DNA of 64,000 bases from an uncultured Desulfovibrio sp. (lineage in GTDB: Bacteria; Desulfobacterota; Desulfovibrionia; Desulfovibrionales; Desulfovibrionaceae), in the NCBI GenBank assembly GCA_913063155.1, contig CAJXYU010000004.1, positions 310,001-374,000 of the forward strand, written 5' to 3'. A program made the position numbers and the translations under genes. Of this stretch, positions 17,620 to 25,967 are shown one piece after another (the first letter of the stretch is position 1; every line of letters starts with the position of its first letter). Below the pieces are notes generated by a model. It was not told where the DNA came from. It saw only the letters and a list, made by a program, of their open reading frames with translations, and ran no database searches.

Positions 17620-18014
17620 TGGTGACGAACGACCCTGTCCTGGCTGTTTTTGTGGAGGAGACAGTCGAACGCCTCGCCTCACTCGAATCAGGGCTGCTCA
17701 AGCTTGAAGAGTGCGACGATTGCGACGACACTCTTGTCCACGGCATTTTTCGCGACGCCCATTCAGTGAAAGCGGGTGCAAACCTGCTCAAACTGAAAAA
17801 CATCGAATCCCTTTCCCACAAGCTGGAAAATATTTTCGAAATGATCCGCAAAGGCAGGATGAAGCCGAACGATCAGGCCATCACCGTCATGCTGGAAACC
17901 GTGGACAAGCTCCGGGAACTCGTGGACCATATCGATGAAAGCGAATCCTTCAGTATCAGACTCTACGAGGCCATGCTCAACATGGTCATACAAAAAGCCG
18001 AAGAAAAGCCATAA
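17619..18014 (+). CDS. Stand-alone histidine phosphotransfer (Hpt) protein
   Basis: The 131-residue product is a four-helix Hpt domain like the P1 domain of CheA, with the phospho-accepting His48 in DAHSVKAGA. It has no kinase or receiver domain. Start and cheV stop overlap by one base, implying coupled translation. It probably shuttles phosphate to or from CheV or a CheA receiver; the partner is inferred from adjacency only. Confidence 0.88.
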   Translation: MVTNDPVLAVFVEETVERLASLESGLLKLEECDDCDDTLVHGIFRDAHSVKAGANLLKLKNIESLSHKLENIFEMIRKGRMKPNDQAITVMLETVDKLRELVDHIDESESFSIRLYEAMLNMVIQKAEEKP

Positions 18015-18018
18015 AAAA

Positions 18019-18036
18019 GGCCACCTGCAGGTGGCC
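18019..18036. terminator. Bidirectional terminator
   Basis: A perfect 18-base palindrome of GGCCACCTG and its complement is flanked by A-run and T-run, so it can end both the cheV-hpt unit and the convergent minus-strand gene. Confidence 0.93.
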
Positions 18037-18052
18037 TTTTTTATTTTTGAGG

Positions 18053-18553
18053 CTAATTGTTGAAAAGCTTCTCCAGTTTGCCGAGATCAGCCATGGGGCT
18101 GTTGGCAAACACTTCCCGCTCCACCGCTTCCAAAAACTCGTCGTGGGAGATGTTCATGATGTCGATGCTGGAGCCGCGTGCCTTGAAGTAGGCATCAAGG
18201 AAGGCCATAAGAGGTTCATCACCGAACACTTTTTCCAGTTCCTGGACGGACCCAAGACTGGTAAAGGGCTTGTTCATCCCGCCGAGCAGGAACATATCCA
18301 TGGTAGTCTGGCCGTCAGTGGCCACGCCCAACAGGTTGAACACCTTGAGTCGCTTGGCGAAATCCTCCTCCAAATCCGGAAACTCCATGAGCTCCTTCTT
18401 GGGAAAAAGCGCGGCAAAGACCATGACCTCCCCTTCGTTGTACATGGTATGACGGAAGACCCGCTCCCCTTTCGTGCCCTTGGCCGAACGGATGGTTTCC
18501 CACAGATCCATGGCAAAGCCGCTTCGAAGCTGTCTGACTACATTCTCGTCCAT
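18053..18553 (-). CDS. Conserved unknown cytoplasmic protein
   Basis: The 166-residue product has no signal peptide, membrane segment or motif I recognise. It is mixed alpha/beta and acidic, with runs such as MYNEGEVMVFAALFP. It lies 18 bases downstream of the UbiD gene in the same direction, so cotranscription is likely. I know of no function. Confidence 0.75.
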   Translation of the reverse strand: MDENVVRQLRSGFAMDLWETIRSAKGTKGERVFRHTMYNEGEVMVFAALFPKKELMEFPDLEEDFAKRLKVFNLLGVATDGQTTMDMFLLGGMNKPFTSLGSVQELEKVFGDEPLMAFLDAYFKARGSSIDIMNISHDEFLEAVEREVFANSPMADLGKLEKLFNN

Positions 18554-18571
18554 GATGACTCCTTGATACTC

Positions 18572-20413
18572 CTAAATGATGCCGTATAACGGCCCACCGG
18601 GCGCGCCCAGAGAATCCACAAACCGCTCCACCTCGGGCACCGGCTCCAACGGCGGCGCCTGATAGGTCTTCAACCGCGCATCGATGATGACCGAAGTTCG
18701 CGCTCCCCAATGTTTGCAGTTGGTGAACGCTCCCACCCCGTACATGTCCGTGGCCGGGTCCGAGCGGGTAAAGCACACCCAAAGAAAATTATTCCAATCC
18801 GCCACGGTGAAATCCGGATCGTCCGCCACGAAGATGAACGGGAACCGTTCCAGCCCCTTTACCGACTCCAGGAATCGACCGAGCTTTTCCAGCCCGGGAT
18901 CCTGCTCGTCGCGCTCCCTGGAGTGTTTGGGGCCTTTCAGAACCAGCATGCCAGGAGCAAATACCTTGACCCGACTGAACCCGCGCGGAAGCTTGAAATC
19001 CTGTGGCAGCTCCGTGCCCAGTTCCCGTTTGTGGGGACCGGCCACGGAAATGACGATTTTCGACCCTTGGTTCAGACTGATACCAGAGTAATCCAAAGTG
19101 TCTATGGTGGTCCTGGTGATGAAGTGCAGATCGCGGGTCAGGTCGATACGCCGCAACAGGTTGTCGAAAAACGCAGGGATATCCTGCACGGAAAGATCCG
19201 GTGCATCCTCTTTGGCCGAGATAAGTACGTATTTGGACAGGGCCGTCTGCGTATTGCCCAACAGGGACATGGCATTGGTGATCAGCTCCTGGGGCTGGCG
19301 CTCGGCGGCATAAGGCACGTAGCGCTCGCTGCCCACGGCCAGCAACAGAGGGTGCACCCCCGCCGCATCCACGGCATGCACCTCGTGCACACCGGCAAAA
19401 ACCGAGGGAACCAGTTCGGCAGTCAGTTCGTGAATGAACTCGCCGAAAATCGTGTCTTCCTGAGGCGGCCTCCCGACGGTGGTGAACGGCCACACGGCGT
19501 CAGTCCGATGATAGACCGCATCCACCTTGAGCACCGGAAAATCGTGCACCAGGCTGTAGTAGCCCAGATGGTCCCCGAAAGGCCCTTCGGGCTTCTGTGA
19601 TTCGAGGGACACTCTCCCGCTGATGCAGAAGTCGGCCTCGGCCAGGATGGGCAGCCGCCCTTCACGGGAGACGAACGGAATCCGATGCCCGGCCATGGCC
19701 CCGGCAAAACAGATCTCGGGCATGCCTTCGGGCAGGGGCATGACCGCTCCCAGCGTCATGGCCGGCGGGCCGCCCACAAATATATTCACCCGCAGCTCCT
19801 CGCTCCGGCGGATGGCCTGGGCATGGTGATGACCAATTCCGCGATGAATCTGGTAATGAAGTCCCACTTCACGATCTTTCTCGAATTCGTTGCCGGAAAG
19901 CTGCACCCGGTACATGCCCAGGTTGGACCGCATGAAACCGGGAAATTCCGGGCTCTCGGTATAGACTTGGGGCAGGGTCACATATCCCCCGCCGTCCTCC
20001 GGCCAGGAAACGAGCCGGGGCAGATCCGACACACGACACTGGTTTTCCATGACCGGCCCTGTGCGGACCTTTTTGGGCACGGTGTGCCAAGCGGCTCTGG
20101 GAGCGCCTATGTATTCCCAAGGACGCTTGAACGCAGCCGCAGGGTCGACCTTGAGCCGCATAAGCCGTTCCACCGTGGCAATGGTGTCCCGAAAAATATG
20201 GTGCATGCGCGACATGGTGCCAAACAAGTTGGCGGCCATGGGGAAACGGCATCCCTTAACGTTGGAGAACAGCAATGCCGGACCGCCCGCTTCGAAAACG
20301 CGGCGCTGGATGGCGCCCGCCTCGATATCGGCATCGACGGCCTTTTCAATACGAACCAATTCCCCCCGTTGTTCCAGATCAACGAGAAGCTGAGCGATAT
20401 TTCTGTAACCCAT
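18572..20413 (-). CDS. UbiD-family (prenylated-FMN) decarboxylase
   Basis: The 613-residue product is a full-length UbiD-type decarboxylase with conserved segments such as SLESQKPEGPFGDHLGYY and TVGRPPQED. It would use prenylated FMN made by a UbiX flavin prenyltransferase, which is encoded 2.2 kb away on the plus strand. In organisms with menaquinone made by the futalosine route this family performs the final decarboxylation; an aromatic-acid decarboxylase is an alternative. ATG starts the frame without a strong ribosome-binding site visible. Confidence 0.9.
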   Translation of the reverse strand: MGYRNIAQLLVDLEQRGELVRIEKAVDADIEAGAIQRRVFEAGGPALLFSNVKGCRFPMAANLFGTMSRMHHIFRDTIATVERLMRLKVDPAAAFKRPWEYIGAPRAAWHTVPKKVRTGPVMENQCRVSDLPRLVSWPEDGGGYVTLPQVYTESPEFPGFMRSNLGMYRVQLSGNEFEKDREVGLHYQIHRGIGHHHAQAIRRSEELRVNIFVGGPPAMTLGAVMPLPEGMPEICFAGAMAGHRIPFVSREGRLPILAEADFCISGRVSLESQKPEGPFGDHLGYYSLVHDFPVLKVDAVYHRTDAVWPFTTVGRPPQEDTIFGEFIHELTAELVPSVFAGVHEVHAVDAAGVHPLLLAVGSERYVPYAAERQPQELITNAMSLLGNTQTALSKYVLISAKEDAPDLSVQDIPAFFDNLLRRIDLTRDLHFITRTTIDTLDYSGISLNQGSKIVISVAGPHKRELGTELPQDFKLPRGFSRVKVFAPGMLVLKGPKHSRERDEQDPGLEKLGRFLESVKGLERFPFIFVADDPDFTVADWNNFLWVCFTRSDPATDMYGVGAFTNCKHWGARTSVIIDARLKTYQAPPLEPVPEVERFVDSLGAPGGPLYGII

Positions 20414-20527
20414 GAAGCCTTCCGTAAAAGTTAGTGGCGAATCAATTTAGACGGAACGGACGGAAATGTTAAGTAGGGATTGGAGGGGATGGCGAAAATC
20501 CTGGGAGGCTGATCGGTTACGGCATTG

Positions 20528-20779
20528 TCAGTTCGGCTGGTCCCATACGCACTGGTAGTTGTCCTTTCCCGGAGGAAACACGCCCGACGACTTTCTCATT
20601 CTCGAGCCCCGATTACAGCAAGTGCTGCAATATACTTCTGGATACGTGCACACCACGCAGTAAGGAAGAAAATTTTCACAGCTGCTGAGATTCCAAGGCC
20701 TGCGAATTCCCACAAGGCATTTTTTCAAGGAGAAAACGCATCCCCGGCACTCATTTTGTTCACTATAGTTTTTTCCCAT
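20528..20779 (-). CDS. Small cysteine-rich protein
   Basis: This is an 83-residue product with ten cysteines (11, 14, 21, 34, 41, 44, 51, 54, 55, 77), three as Cys-x2-Cys pairs, no signal peptide and no membrane segment. The pattern suggests zinc or iron-sulfur binding. GGGGGAT about 6 bases before the ATG is a good ribosome-binding site. A TATAAT box lies about 65 bases upstream on the same strand. Function unknown; it could be a metal-bound regulator or assembly factor. Confidence 0.65.
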   Translation of the reverse strand: MGKNYSEQNECRGCVFSLKKCLVGIRRPWNLSSCENFLPYCVVCTYPEVYCSTCCNRGSRMRKSSGVFPPGKDNYQCVWDQPN

Positions 20780-21122
20780 GGTTATCCCCCGACATTTCTC
20801 TATTCATCGCAATCCAGCACGATTGTTCCCATGGGACAATTATAATGACAATCAGAGTCCCCACCTTCCTGTATTGAAAAAACGCCGTCTAGCCGACGAC
20901 GTGAGGCTGTCGCATGAAAGGAAGAAAAAAACATGCCCATACGTCAATGCGGGACAGAAAGGTCCGCCGAGGGAGGCAATCAGCGGAGTGAACAAGACCA
21001 GAAGGATGCTGCAAATTTTCGACGGTCCTTTGAAAGAACCGCAGCAATGTTGAAACCAAGGAATTTGAAACCATCAACAGGATAGCCACATTCGGGAAGT
21101 GGACAAAGGGGACGAAAAACAC
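20780..21122. other. Gene-poor stretch
   Basis: About 340 bases between the Cys-rich gene and the next minus-strand gene. A TATAATT box on the minus strand near 20847 may serve the Cys-rich gene. Short plus-strand frames of 25-50 codons exist but have atypical composition and no good family resemblance. I see nothing else. Confidence 0.4.
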
Positions 21123-21144
21123 CTTCGCCCGATGAAAAGCGAAG
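21123..21144 (-). terminator. Probable weak terminator
   Basis: CTTCGC and GCGAAG pair across a 10-base loop right after the stop codon of the minus-strand gene, followed by GTGTTTTT. A modest rho-independent terminator. Confidence 0.5.
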
Positions 21145-21145
21145 A

Positions 21146-21664
21146 TCAGTGAATGGAACGGTTGTCCACAGGGGCGATGACGCCGAAGGATTCCTGGATG
21201 TCGAGCTCCAAAAGCTGGTCCACGGCCATCTCTCCAGGCCCCACCCAGAGCGAACCGGGGGCGTTCCAATGCCGCACCAGGGCCTTCGCCTGTTCCAACG
21301 CGACTTTCACGGCGCTCGCATATTCGACCTTGTCAAAAGCGAACTCAACATCATGCGTCCAGTCGGGCAACGGCTCCTCGGGATTCCAGGCGATGGGGTT
21401 CCGGACCTTCCAGCGTATGGTATCGGAATTGTGAGAGACAATTATGCCTTCGTCAATCCCCAGGCAACTCGGGTCGCCGCAGCTACAGGTGAAAATATAC
21501 AACTCACCGCCATGAGTAACGCTGGTTACCAAGTCCAAAGGGTGAATATAGCTCTCCGGCGGATGGATGTATTCATCATCGATGGTCAGGTTGAAGTCGA
21601 GATAGGCATCATCCGTGTTTTCCCTGTCCACACTCAAGGTGACGGACAAAACGAATTTGTTCAT
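21146..21664 (-). CDS. Conserved unknown with CxC-GDPxC-x-GI motif
   Basis: The 172-residue product contains CSCGDPSCLGIDEGI near residue 62, a pattern seen in a scattered family of small acidic bacterial proteins without known function. It may bind a metal. The rest is acidic, with many Asp/Glu and Trp. The start ATG follows GGAGAG; a far longer frame upstream is an artefact of the opposite-strand gene. It is divergent from the next small gene across a promoter region with repeated heptamers. Confidence 0.75.
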   Translation of the reverse strand: MNKFVLSVTLSVDRENTDDAYLDFNLTIDDEYIHPPESYIHPLDLVTSVTHGGELYIFTCSCGDPSCLGIDEGIIVSHNSDTIRWKVRNPIAWNPEEPLPDWTHDVEFAFDKVEYASAVKVALEQAKALVRHWNAPGSLWVGPGEMAVDQLLELDIQESFGVIAPVDNRSIH

Positions 21665-21676
21665 TGCACTCTCCGG

Positions 21677-21792
21677 TTCCCGTTCATTGCAGCATGACGG
21701 GATAGCAAAAACATTCCTCCAAGCCAACAGCCGAGTCAACCGGAAAGCGGACGGGAACAAAATAATAACGTCTTTCCCGTTGCCATTCCCGT
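21677..21792. promoter_or_regulatory. Cluster of TTCCCGT/ACGGGAA heptamers in a divergent promoter region
   Basis: Four exact copies occur between two divergent genes: TTCCCGT at 21677-21683, ACGGGAA at 21751-21757, TTCCCGT at 21774-21780 and 21786-21792, plus a near copy ACGGGAT at 21697. Two are direct repeats 12 bases apart. This looks like a regulator-binding array. Confidence 0.45.
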
Positions 21793-21853
21793 TCACACTG
21801 CTACTCTGGCAAAGAATTGTAAAAGTCCTACCCAAAAACAGAGGAGAAACACC

Positions 21854-22216
21854 ATGGCGAATATGGACTATCCTGGCCCCTGCCCCAGCTGTACGGGGAT
21901 TGACGGTTGCAGCACGGAAGCCGCCAAGCAGGAAGCCGTCAGACACTACTGCAAAGGTCTCGAAATGGAACTCAACTCCTGGAAAGCCCGCATATACGAT
22001 GTGCTGACCTACGACAACCCGGCCGGCTTGGGCGACACCCTGACCCTGCTCAAGTCCACCATGAAAGAGCTGGAAAGCGTGGCTGCCCAGATGCAGGAGA
22101 CCTGCCCTGCGAGCATGAGCGCCGAGGAGAAAAAGATCGGCCAAAAACTGGAAGATCTTCGCGTTCACTACACCAAAGCCATGGAAGTCATCGCTCCTGG
22201 CTGGTTCGGCGGTTAG
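21854..22216 (+). CDS. Small conserved unknown protein with N-terminal cysteines
   Basis: The 120-residue product has Cys10-x2-Cys13, Cys19 and Cys33 near the N-terminus, then a mostly helical region. The cysteine set could bind zinc or an iron-sulfur centre. AGAGGAG sits 7 bases before the ATG. It stands alone, followed by a very strong terminator. I do not know a function. Confidence 0.8.
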   Translation: MANMDYPGPCPSCTGIDGCSTEAAKQEAVRHYCKGLEMELNSWKARIYDVLTYDNPAGLGDTLTLLKSTMKELESVAAQMQETCPASMSAEEKKIGQKLEDLRVHYTKAMEVIAPGWFGG

Positions 22217-22230
22217 GAGAGAGGCAAAAC

Positions 22231-22276
22231 GCACAATAAAAGCCGGGGCCGGTGAAAGCCCCGGCTTTTATTGTGC
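22231..22276. terminator. Strong bidirectional terminator
   Basis: A perfect 19-bp stem (GCACAATAAAAGCCGGGGC and its complement) with an 8-base loop and T-rich arms ends the preceding plus-strand gene. It also faces the tRNA-Arg gene on the other strand. Confidence 0.93.
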
Positions 22277-22323
22277 ACGAAAAAGGCCCGCGCATTTGCA
22301 TGCACAGGCCATATTCTCGAAAG

Positions 22324-22400
22324 TGGCGGGCAATGCAGGAGTCGAACCTGCGGCCTCTAGCTCCGGAGGCTAGCGCTCTATCCAACTGAGCTAATTGCCC
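22324..22400 (-). tRNA. tRNA-Arg (anticodon CCG)
   Basis: Full cloverleaf on the minus strand: acceptor GGGCAAT pairs with ATTGCCC, D-loop AGCTCAGTTGGATAGAG, anticodon stem CTAGC with loop CTCCGGA, T-loop GTTCGACTC, discriminator G and an encoded CCA. Anticodon CCG reads CGG arginine codons. Confidence 0.97.
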
Positions 22401-22414
22401 GCGTAGGCGGAGTA

Positions 22415-22442
22415 CCTATATCCGGCCCCGCCCTTTTGTCAA
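22415..22442 (-). promoter_or_regulatory. tRNA-Arg promoter
   Basis: Minus-strand TTGACA (22437-22442) and TATAGG (22415-22420) with a 16-base spacer, followed by a GC-rich discriminator as expected of stringently controlled stable RNA promoters. Confidence 0.8.
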
Positions 22443-22522
22443 GTATACACTGCCCATTCTCATGTGAAAACATGAAAAAAACGCCTGGATTCGTACGCCG
22501 CCCCCTCGGTGGGAATAAGGAC

Positions 22523-22550
22523 TTGCATAAAACTCTAAAAAAAGTATAGA
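22523..22550 (+). promoter_or_regulatory. Probable ubiX promoter
   Basis: TTGCAT and TATAGA separated by 16 bases, about 75 bases before the ubiX start and within an A-rich stretch. Confidence 0.55.
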
Positions 22551-22623
22551 GATACCCCAAAGAGACAGTAACCTGAATTCCCGTGGAGTGCGTATCCGTT
22601 TTGCTCCCTGAACAATGAGGATT

Positions 22624-23187
22624 ATGCCGAAAAAACGTATACTTTTAGCCGTCACCGGGGCCAGCGGAGTCCAATATGCGCTGGAACTCAGTCGAACCCT
22701 GGCGGCCGATTCAGATATAGAGTTGCACCTGATTGTCTCGGATGCGGCCCGCAAAGTCATGCACCTTGAGGAAGTCGATGAAGCGGGAATTACCGGATCG
22801 GCTGATTTCGAGCACGCCGTAAACGATATTGCCGCCCCACCCGCCAGCGGTTCCTGGAGACACGACGGCATGATCGTCTGTCCCTGTTCCATGGCCTCCC
22901 TGGCGGCCATCGCCTCGGGCCTGGGAAACAACCTCATCCATCGGGCGGCGGATGTGGCCCTCAAGGAGAGCAGGCCCCTGATACTGACCGTGCGTGAGAC
23001 GCCTCTGAACGAAATCCACCTGAACAACATGCTGACCGCCAAACGGGCCGGGGCCGTTATTCTTCCGGCCAGCCCGGGTTTCTACCACAAGCCGGAAACC
23101 GTGAAGGATCTGACGCGTCAGATAGCGGGAAAAATACTCGATCAACTCAACATTCCCCACAATCTTTTCAGGCGCTGGGGGGAGTAG
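22624..23187 (+). CDS. ubiX: Flavin prenyltransferase UbiX
   Basis: The product is about 187 residues with the Rossmann-like FMN motif TGASG at 11-15 and the family HLIVSDAARKV and CPCSMASLAAIASG segments. It prenylates FMN to make the cofactor of UbiD decarboxylases; a UbiD gene is nearby on the other strand. I start at the second ATG because GAGG lies just before it; the first ATG, three codons earlier, has none. A metal-dependent hydrolase gene follows 9 bases later. Confidence 0.95.
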   Translation: MPKKRILLAVTGASGVQYALELSRTLAADSDIELHLIVSDAARKVMHLEEVDEAGITGSADFEHAVNDIAAPPASGSWRHDGMIVCPCSMASLAAIASGLGNNLIHRAADVALKESRPLILTVRETPLNEIHLNNMLTAKRAGAVILPASPGFYHKPETVKDLTRQIAGKILDQLNIPHNLFRRWGE

Positions 23188-23196
23188 GAGGCAGTT

Positions 23197-23874
23197 ATGG
23201 AAATCACGTGGTTCGGGCACTCGAATTTTAGGTACAGGCATGGGGAGACCGACCTGTTCGTGGACCCCTTCTTCGTGGGTAACCCATCCGCGCCCACCAC
23301 CTACGACCAGATCGAAAAGGCGGACGTCATCCTGGTCACCCATGACCACAACGACCACATAGGCCAAACGCTGGAACTGGCCATCCGCCTGGACGCCGAG
23401 GTAGTCGGCGTATTCGAGACCATTCAGAATCTCATAGCTCAGGGCCTGCCCGAGTCGCTGGGAGTCCCCATGAACATCGGCGGCACGGTCGAACGCGGCG
23501 GCACCAGCATCAAGATGGTCCAGGCGCTGCATTCCAGCATCACCGGGGTGGCTGTGGGCTACATCATGACCTTCCCCGACGACACATGCGTCTATCATGC
23601 AGGGGACACCGGCCTGTTCGGAGACATGGAGCTTCTGGGGAACTTCCACGACATAGACATATCCGCCCTGCCCATTGGCGGACGCTTCACCATGGACGCC
23701 CGGGAAGCCGCCTACGCTTGCAAACTCCTGAAATGCGGTAAAGTCATCCCCATGCACTGGGGAACCTGGCCCATCCTGGATAAAAACACGGACACCTTCA
23801 CCGCAGCCCTGCAGAAGACCGCTCCGAAAACGGAAATACTCCGTCTCGAAATCGGGATCCCCTCAAAAATCTAA
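23197..23874 (+). CDS. UPF0173-type metal-dependent hydrolase
   Basis: The 225-residue metallo-beta-lactamase-fold protein has the zinc motif THDHNDH at 48-54 and further ligand histidines in HAGDTG and PMHWGT. Members of this family (like YtkL) have no settled substrate. GGAGGCAG precedes the ATG. It is cotranscribed with ubiX and its end overlaps the convergent uvrC by 4 bases. Confidence 0.93.
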   Translation: MEITWFGHSNFRYRHGETDLFVDPFFVGNPSAPTTYDQIEKADVILVTHDHNDHIGQTLELAIRLDAEVVGVFETIQNLIAQGLPESLGVPMNIGGTVERGGTSIKMVQALHSSITGVAVGYIMTFPDDTCVYHAGDTGLFGDMELLGNFHDIDISALPIGGRFTMDAREAAYACKLLKCGKVIPMHWGTWPILDKNTDTFTAALQKTAPKTEILRLEIGIPSKI

Positions 23875-25685
23875 TCATTTCCGGGCTGATGCATGTCCGC
23901 GAGCTGGGCGTGAATTTTCTCTGCCCGCTTCCTGCCGATACCGGGCAGTGCCTCTATCTCTGCAATTCCCGCAGCCTGCATTGCGGCCAACGAGCCGAAC
24001 CGGTCCCACAGGATGCGGGCCGTCTTTTGTCCAATGCCCGGCATACTGAGTAATTCACTGTCCAGCATGCGTTTCTTGCGTGAACGACGTTGCCTGCCGA
24101 TGACGAACCGATGCGCCTCGTCGCGCACCCGTTGCAAGAACATGAGTTCCGGACTTCCGGGCTTGAGCGGCATATGGTTCTTGCGTCCGGGGCGGAAAAT
24201 CCTGTCCTCCATTTCCCCGGCGCGACGGGTCGGCCCCTTGGCGATGGACGCCAACTCCCATCCGTCCTCTGCGCCCTCCTCCTCGAGAATGCGCTGCACC
24301 GTCGCGAGCTGCCCGAGTCCACCATCGATAAGCAGAAGGTCCGGCCAGGGGGGCCCCGACTCCAACCTGCGGGAAACCCAGGAGGCCAAGGCCGCGTAGT
24401 CGTCGCCCGTACCTTCCAGCTCCGGGAAAGTGTAGACCCTGGAATCTTCCTTGATTCGTCGGCCGTGTTCGAAAACGATCATGCCGACGCGCATCCCCTC
24501 CCCGCCGAGATGAGAGGCGTCGATACATTCGATGCGCGCCGGTTCTTCGGGCAGTTTCAACACACGCTGTAATAATAATGATATGCGCTCCTTGTCCTCA
24601 CGAGCCCGCCGGGCAACCTTGCGGGCGATCTCGACAAGATGCTTTTCCTGGGCCGTTGCCGCGGCGGCAATGCGTACGCTTCCTTCCCGACGCTCGGCAA
24701 GGGTCTCTCCCAGGGCTTCGGTATCCAGCGCGGCGGGAACAATGATTCTGGAAGGAATAAACCGGTCCGGGCCATAAAACTGGCTGATGAAGCTTTCCAA
24801 CACCTCCGGCCCCTCTTCAATGGTCAGCCCCGGCCAGAAAAAATATTTTTCGTCAAGCAACCGGCCCTGACGGATATACAGCAGGCCGAGCCCGAGCCCA
24901 TCGCCCGCCTCGGCCAGACCGATCACATCCCTGTCCTTGGCGTCCTGCATGACCACCACTTGGCGCTCCACCGTCTTCCGCACCGCGCGGATCTGATCCC
25001 GGCATTCGGCCGCCCGCTCAAAGTTCAAAGCCTCGGATGCCTCAATCATCTCCTTCCTCAGCCTCTCCAGCAACTCGCCGGTCCTGCCGGAAAGAAACAT
25101 CTCCACCCTGCGTACAGCCCCGGCGTAGACATCCCTGTCCACATCCAGGACACAGGGAGCGTAGCACTGTTTAATGTGATGATAGAGGCAAGGACGGACG
25201 CGATTTCTGAATGCGTGATCATTGCATTTGCGCAAAGGAAAGACCTTGCCAAGCAGCTTCCAGGTGGCCTTTGCCGCCGCACCCGAGGTGAATGGCCCGA
25301 AATAGACGGAACCGTCCCGCACAACCTTGCGTGTCACGGTCAGGCGAGGAAACTCGGACATCTTGTCCAACTTGAAGAGCACGTACTGCTTGTCGTCCCG
25401 CAGAACCACGTTGTAGCGCGGCTTGTGTTTCTTTATCAGGCTGGCCTCAAGAAGCAGGGCCTCCTTTTCATTGGACGTCAGCAGGATGTCGATGGAAGCG
25501 ATGCGCTCCACCAGGGCCCTTGTCTTGGGCGTGTGGCCGGAGAACTGACGGAAGTATGAAGACAGACGTGTTCTCAGCCGCTTGGCCTTGCCCACATATA
25601 TGATCTTGCCCGTCGCATCCTTCATCAGATAAACGCCGGGCTGGAGAGGATATTCCTTGGGATTCCATACGAATTCGGTTGGCAT
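23871..25685 (-). CDS. uvrC: Excinuclease ABC subunit C
   Basis: The 604-residue product has a GIY-YIG nuclease domain at the N-terminus (PGVYLMKDATGKIIYVGKAK), a UVR segment, an RNase H-like endonuclease domain and C-terminal helix-hairpin-helix repeats (MPGIGQKTA, LPGIGRKRA). It makes both incisions in nucleotide excision repair with UvrAB. Full length with no damage. Confidence 0.97.
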   Translation of the reverse strand: MPTEFVWNPKEYPLQPGVYLMKDATGKIIYVGKAKRLRTRLSSYFRQFSGHTPKTRALVERIASIDILLTSNEKEALLLEASLIKKHKPRYNVVLRDDKQYVLFKLDKMSEFPRLTVTRKVVRDGSVYFGPFTSGAAAKATWKLLGKVFPLRKCNDHAFRNRVRPCLYHHIKQCYAPCVLDVDRDVYAGAVRRVEMFLSGRTGELLERLRKEMIEASEALNFERAAECRDQIRAVRKTVERQVVVMQDAKDRDVIGLAEAGDGLGLGLLYIRQGRLLDEKYFFWPGLTIEEGPEVLESFISQFYGPDRFIPSRIIVPAALDTEALGETLAERREGSVRIAAAATAQEKHLVEIARKVARRAREDKERISLLLQRVLKLPEEPARIECIDASHLGGEGMRVGMIVFEHGRRIKEDSRVYTFPELEGTGDDYAALASWVSRRLESGPPWPDLLLIDGGLGQLATVQRILEEEGAEDGWELASIAKGPTRRAGEMEDRIFRPGRKNHMPLKPGSPELMFLQRVRDEAHRFVIGRQRRSRKKRMLDSELLSMPGIGQKTARILWDRFGSLAAMQAAGIAEIEALPGIGRKRAEKIHAQLADMHQPGND

Positions 25686-25780
25686 GCCCCAAGTCTTTCA
25701 AGTTTTATGAAGAAAGGCAACCGGCGCCGGCCTCACATCCGTGTCCGTTTTCAACAAGAACTCCCTGTTAGACACGCTAC

Positions 25781-25798
25781 ATTTTTTTACAAAACCAC
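25781..25798 (+). promoter_or_regulatory. Upstream element shared by both porin genes (copy 1)
   Basis: ATTTTTTTACAAAACCAC matches an element upstream of the second porin at 16 of 18 positions. It lies about 170 bases before this porin start in an A/T-rich leader. It may be a regulator site or an A-tract UP-like element. Confidence 0.4.
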
Positions 25799-25967
25799 AC
25801 TTTCCGCCAAGACAAGGACACTTTGTTAAAATCTGTAAAAAACAATCAACATTTTCACAGGTTATACCATTCACATAACTTTCTTGGTACCCCATTCCCC
25901 ATCAGCAGACTCACAGCAACGTTGCATACTGTTGATAGCTCTAATCACATCTAAGGAAGGTTTTGTA

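Noticed and set aside
20935-21085. Short plus-strand frames in the gene-poor stretch
   Set aside because: Arg/Lys/Gln-rich translations of 25-50 codons with no ribosome-binding site and no recognisable similarity.
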